Shown: in pieces, positions 62,737 to 64,000 of the stretch
Numbering within the stretch: the stretch's first letter is position 1
How the letters are laid out: each line of letters opens with the position of its first letter
DNA from: Microbacterium sp. RU33B
GTDB taxonomy: Bacteria > Actinomycetota > Actinomycetes > Actinomycetales > Microbacteriaceae
DNA: 64,000 nt
Assembly (NCBI RefSeq): GCF_900155915.1
Contig: NZ_FTPO01000003.1
Location: 460,867 to 524,866, forward strand
Reading direction: 5' to 3'
Translations under genes and position numbers: made by a program
Notes under the pieces: generated by a model
Database searches by the model: none
What the model was told of the DNA's origin: nothing
Seen by the model: only the letters and a program-made list of their open reading frames with translations

Positions 62737-63519
62737 ATGCAGCACACCGTTTCGGCCGACGGCACCCGGATCGCCTACGACGCGATGGGGGACGGACCGA
62801 CCATCGTGGTCGTGAACGGCGCCATGTCGCAGGCGCGGGATGCCCGTCCCCTCGCCGAGGCGCTGCGGGACGCCGGGTTCCGCGCCGTGACGTTCGACCG
62901 GCGGGCCCGGGGCGGAAGCGGCGACGCGCGCGGCAGCGAGCCCGTACGCGAGGCCGAAGACCTGGCCGCCGTGATCGAGGCGGTCGGCGGGGCCGCGGCC
63001 GTGATCGGGCATTCGTCGGGCGCCGTGCTCGCGCTGTTCGCGGCATCGCTCGGCGTGCCCGTCACCCGGCTGTTCCTGTCCGAGCCGCCGTTCCACTTCG
63101 GCGAGGACGAGCCGGCGGACGATCTGCCGGAGCGCCTGCAGGCGCTCGTCGACGACGGGCGCGGCGGCGATGCCATCACGACGTTCCAGCTGGAGGCGAT
63201 CGGCCTGCCCGTGGCGATGGTGGAGCAGATCCGGTCCAGCCCCATGTTCGCCGACCTCGTGCCCCTCGCGCAGTCGACGGTGTACGACGCGACGCTCACT
63301 CGACAGCTCTCGACCCCGACGATCGCGATGGCCGACGTGGAGGCACCCGTCACGATCCTCTGCGGAGTCGACACCTTCCCGATGCTGACGTCCGCGGCGC
63401 AGCGACTCGACGAGATCATGCCGGATGCCGAGCTGATCGAGGTGCCCGAATCGGTCCAGCACCGCCTCGATCCCGCCGCGACCGTGCGGATCATCGCGGT
63501 CCGGGTTCCGGCGGAGTGA
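62737..63519 (+). CDS. Alpha/beta hydrolase
   Basis: This 260-residue alpha/beta hydrolase has a nucleophile serine in VIGHSSGAVLAL, an Asp in LCGVDTFPM and a His in ESVQHRLDP. Length and fold are normal for small serine hydrolases. The ATG at 62737 is chosen because the family's opening strand (VSADGTRIAYDAMGDGPTIV) begins there; its ribosome site is weak. The gene begins 50 bp after the terminator of small RNA 2. Confidence 0.83.
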   Translation: MQHTVSADGTRIAYDAMGDGPTIVVVNGAMSQARDARPLAEALRDAGFRAVTFDRRARGGSGDARGSEPVREAEDLAAVIEAVGGAAAVIGHSSGAVLALFAASLGVPVTRLFLSEPPFHFGEDEPADDLPERLQALVDDGRGGDAITTFQLEAIGLPVAMVEQIRSSPMFADLVPLAQSTVYDATLTRQLSTPTIAMADVEAPVTILCGVDTFPMLTSAAQRLDEIMPDAELIEVPESVQHRLDPAATVRIIAVRVPAE

Positions 63520-63559
63520 TCCTGGCCCGCCATCGCGCGGTGATAGTCTCGATCGGTAC

Positions 63560-63635
63560 GCCTCCGTAGCTCAGGGGATAGAGCGTTGGTTTCCGGTACC
63601 AAAGGTCGTAGGTTCGATTCCTATCGGGGGCACCA
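63560..63635 (+). tRNA. tRNA-Arg (anticodon CCG)
   Basis: A full cloverleaf is present. The acceptor arms GCCTCCG (63560-63566) and CGGGGGC (63625-63631) pair with one T-G wobble, the anticodon loop TTCCGGT carries CCG, and the T arm has GGTTCGATTCC. CCA (63633-63635) is encoded. It reads CGG arginine codons. Confidence 0.96.
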
Positions 63636-63643
63636 GTCGGGAC

Positions 63644-63682
63644 AAGGGATCGCGGGTCACTCAGACCTCGCGGTCCCTTTCT
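63644..63682 (+). terminator. tRNA-Arg terminator
   Basis: A 15-bp stem (63644-63658 with 63664-63679, one bulged T at 63668 and one T-G pair) with a 5-nt loop is followed by TTCTC. It lies 8 bp after the tRNA and should end its transcript. Confidence 0.75.
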
Positions 63683-63683
63683 C

Positions 63684-64000
63684 GAGGGCTCGCCGGTTTA
63701 CACGATCCTTCCCGCGGACGCGCGAGGCGCCGCCGTGTACGTGCATGGTGGTGGATGGGTCAACGAGATCGTCCACCAGCACTGGCATCTCGCCGCCCGA
63801 ATCGCCGCGGAGGCGTCGGTGGCGGTGACCGTCCCGATCTACCCGCTGATACCGTTCGGCACTGCTGCGGAGGCGCGCGAGAAGGTGCGTGCCCTGGTGC
63901 GCCGAAGTATCGACAGATACGGGGCGACCTGCCTGGCGGGCGATTCCGCAGGCGGCCAGATCGCCCTGTCCACGGCGCTGGCTCTTCGCGACGAGGGCGT
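63684..64000 (+). pseudogene. 5'-truncated alpha/beta hydrolase (HSL family), runs off the window
   Basis: The frame containing GTG 63735 encodes EGSPVYTILPADARGAAVYV, then the oxyanion motif HGGGW and the nucleophile motif GDSAGG of hormone-sensitive-lipase-type esterases, and is still open at the window end. Typical proteins have 30 or more residues before this point, but here the similarity begins at the tRNA terminator and no in-frame start exists between the tRNA and GTG 63735. A remnant is likely. The downstream end is unseen, so a functional short form from GTG 63735 is not excluded. Confidence 0.6.

Overview
The window reads as chromosomal DNA of a high-GC actinobacterium, most likely a Microbacterium or close relative in the Microbacteriaceae. 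The evidence is the very high G+C at third codon positions, a WhiB1-type regulator, a SigH/RsrA pair, a fused Kgd-type 2-oxoglutarate dehydrogenase, GuaB1, a DUF3097 protein, many leaderless genes and scattered CCCTTCGACAAGCTCAGGG-type repeats. No prophage, insertion sequence or CRISPR array is visible. Most of the DNA is ordinary core genome with 4-bp ATGA/GTGA gene overlaps.

Layout. 0-5 kb holds stress regulation and core enzymes: whiB1, a membrane protein, bcp, rsgA-aroA, and sigH-rsrA with an apparent SigH-dependent autoregulatory promoter. 4.8-9.6 kb is a lipid/glycerol-3-phosphate block: a lipid kinase and an alkyl-DHAP-synthase-like flavoprotein face a TetR regulator and glpD across a compact divergent promoter. 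9.6-16.4 kb has an amino-acid permease, a four-gene OpuC/OsmF-type compatible-solute importer, a disulfide oxidoreductase and a flavodoxin-fold reductase. 16.4-30.6 kb has a DUF427 protein, kgd, guaB1, two CNNM/HlyC-type transporters (the first behind a short proline-rich upstream frame), an old-yellow-enzyme, nnrD, a mannosyltransferase-like membrane protein, a thiamine-binding-like protein, an MFS pump with a palindromic operator candidate, and a Nudix hydrolase. 30.7-36.2 kb is one gene for an 1860-residue DUF11-repeat surface protein ending in LPPTG.

36.4-45.3 kb has metX and metY (direct sulfhydrylation route to methionine) around a toroid-fold protein and a small membrane protein, then an SDR, an AlaX-like editing protein, ung, a GNAT acetyltransferase, and a protealysin-like M4 protease with its emfourin-type inhibitor. 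45.5-50.5 kb is a five-gene peptide ABC importer. 50.6-58.8 kb has a hydrolase, an AhpD-like protein, a phosphatase, an iron-regulated SIP-domain gene under a DtxR-type box, an arginase-fold enzyme, pspA with a TPM-domain partner, and DUF3097. 58.9-64 kb has trmB, an MFS transporter, a CPBP-family membrane protein, a guanidinium exporter behind a guanidine-III riboswitch, two tandem paralogous small-RNA genes, a hydrolase, tRNA-Arg(CCG), and a hydrolase fragment abutting the tRNA terminator.

The least explained items are the tandem small-RNA pair at 62333-62686, the proline-rich upstream frame of the first CNNM gene at 22423-22491, and the repeat element at 53429-53537. A window-wide regularity is that at least sixteen genes start exactly six bases after a TANNNT-like -10 box, which marks leaderless transcripts and fixes their start codons.
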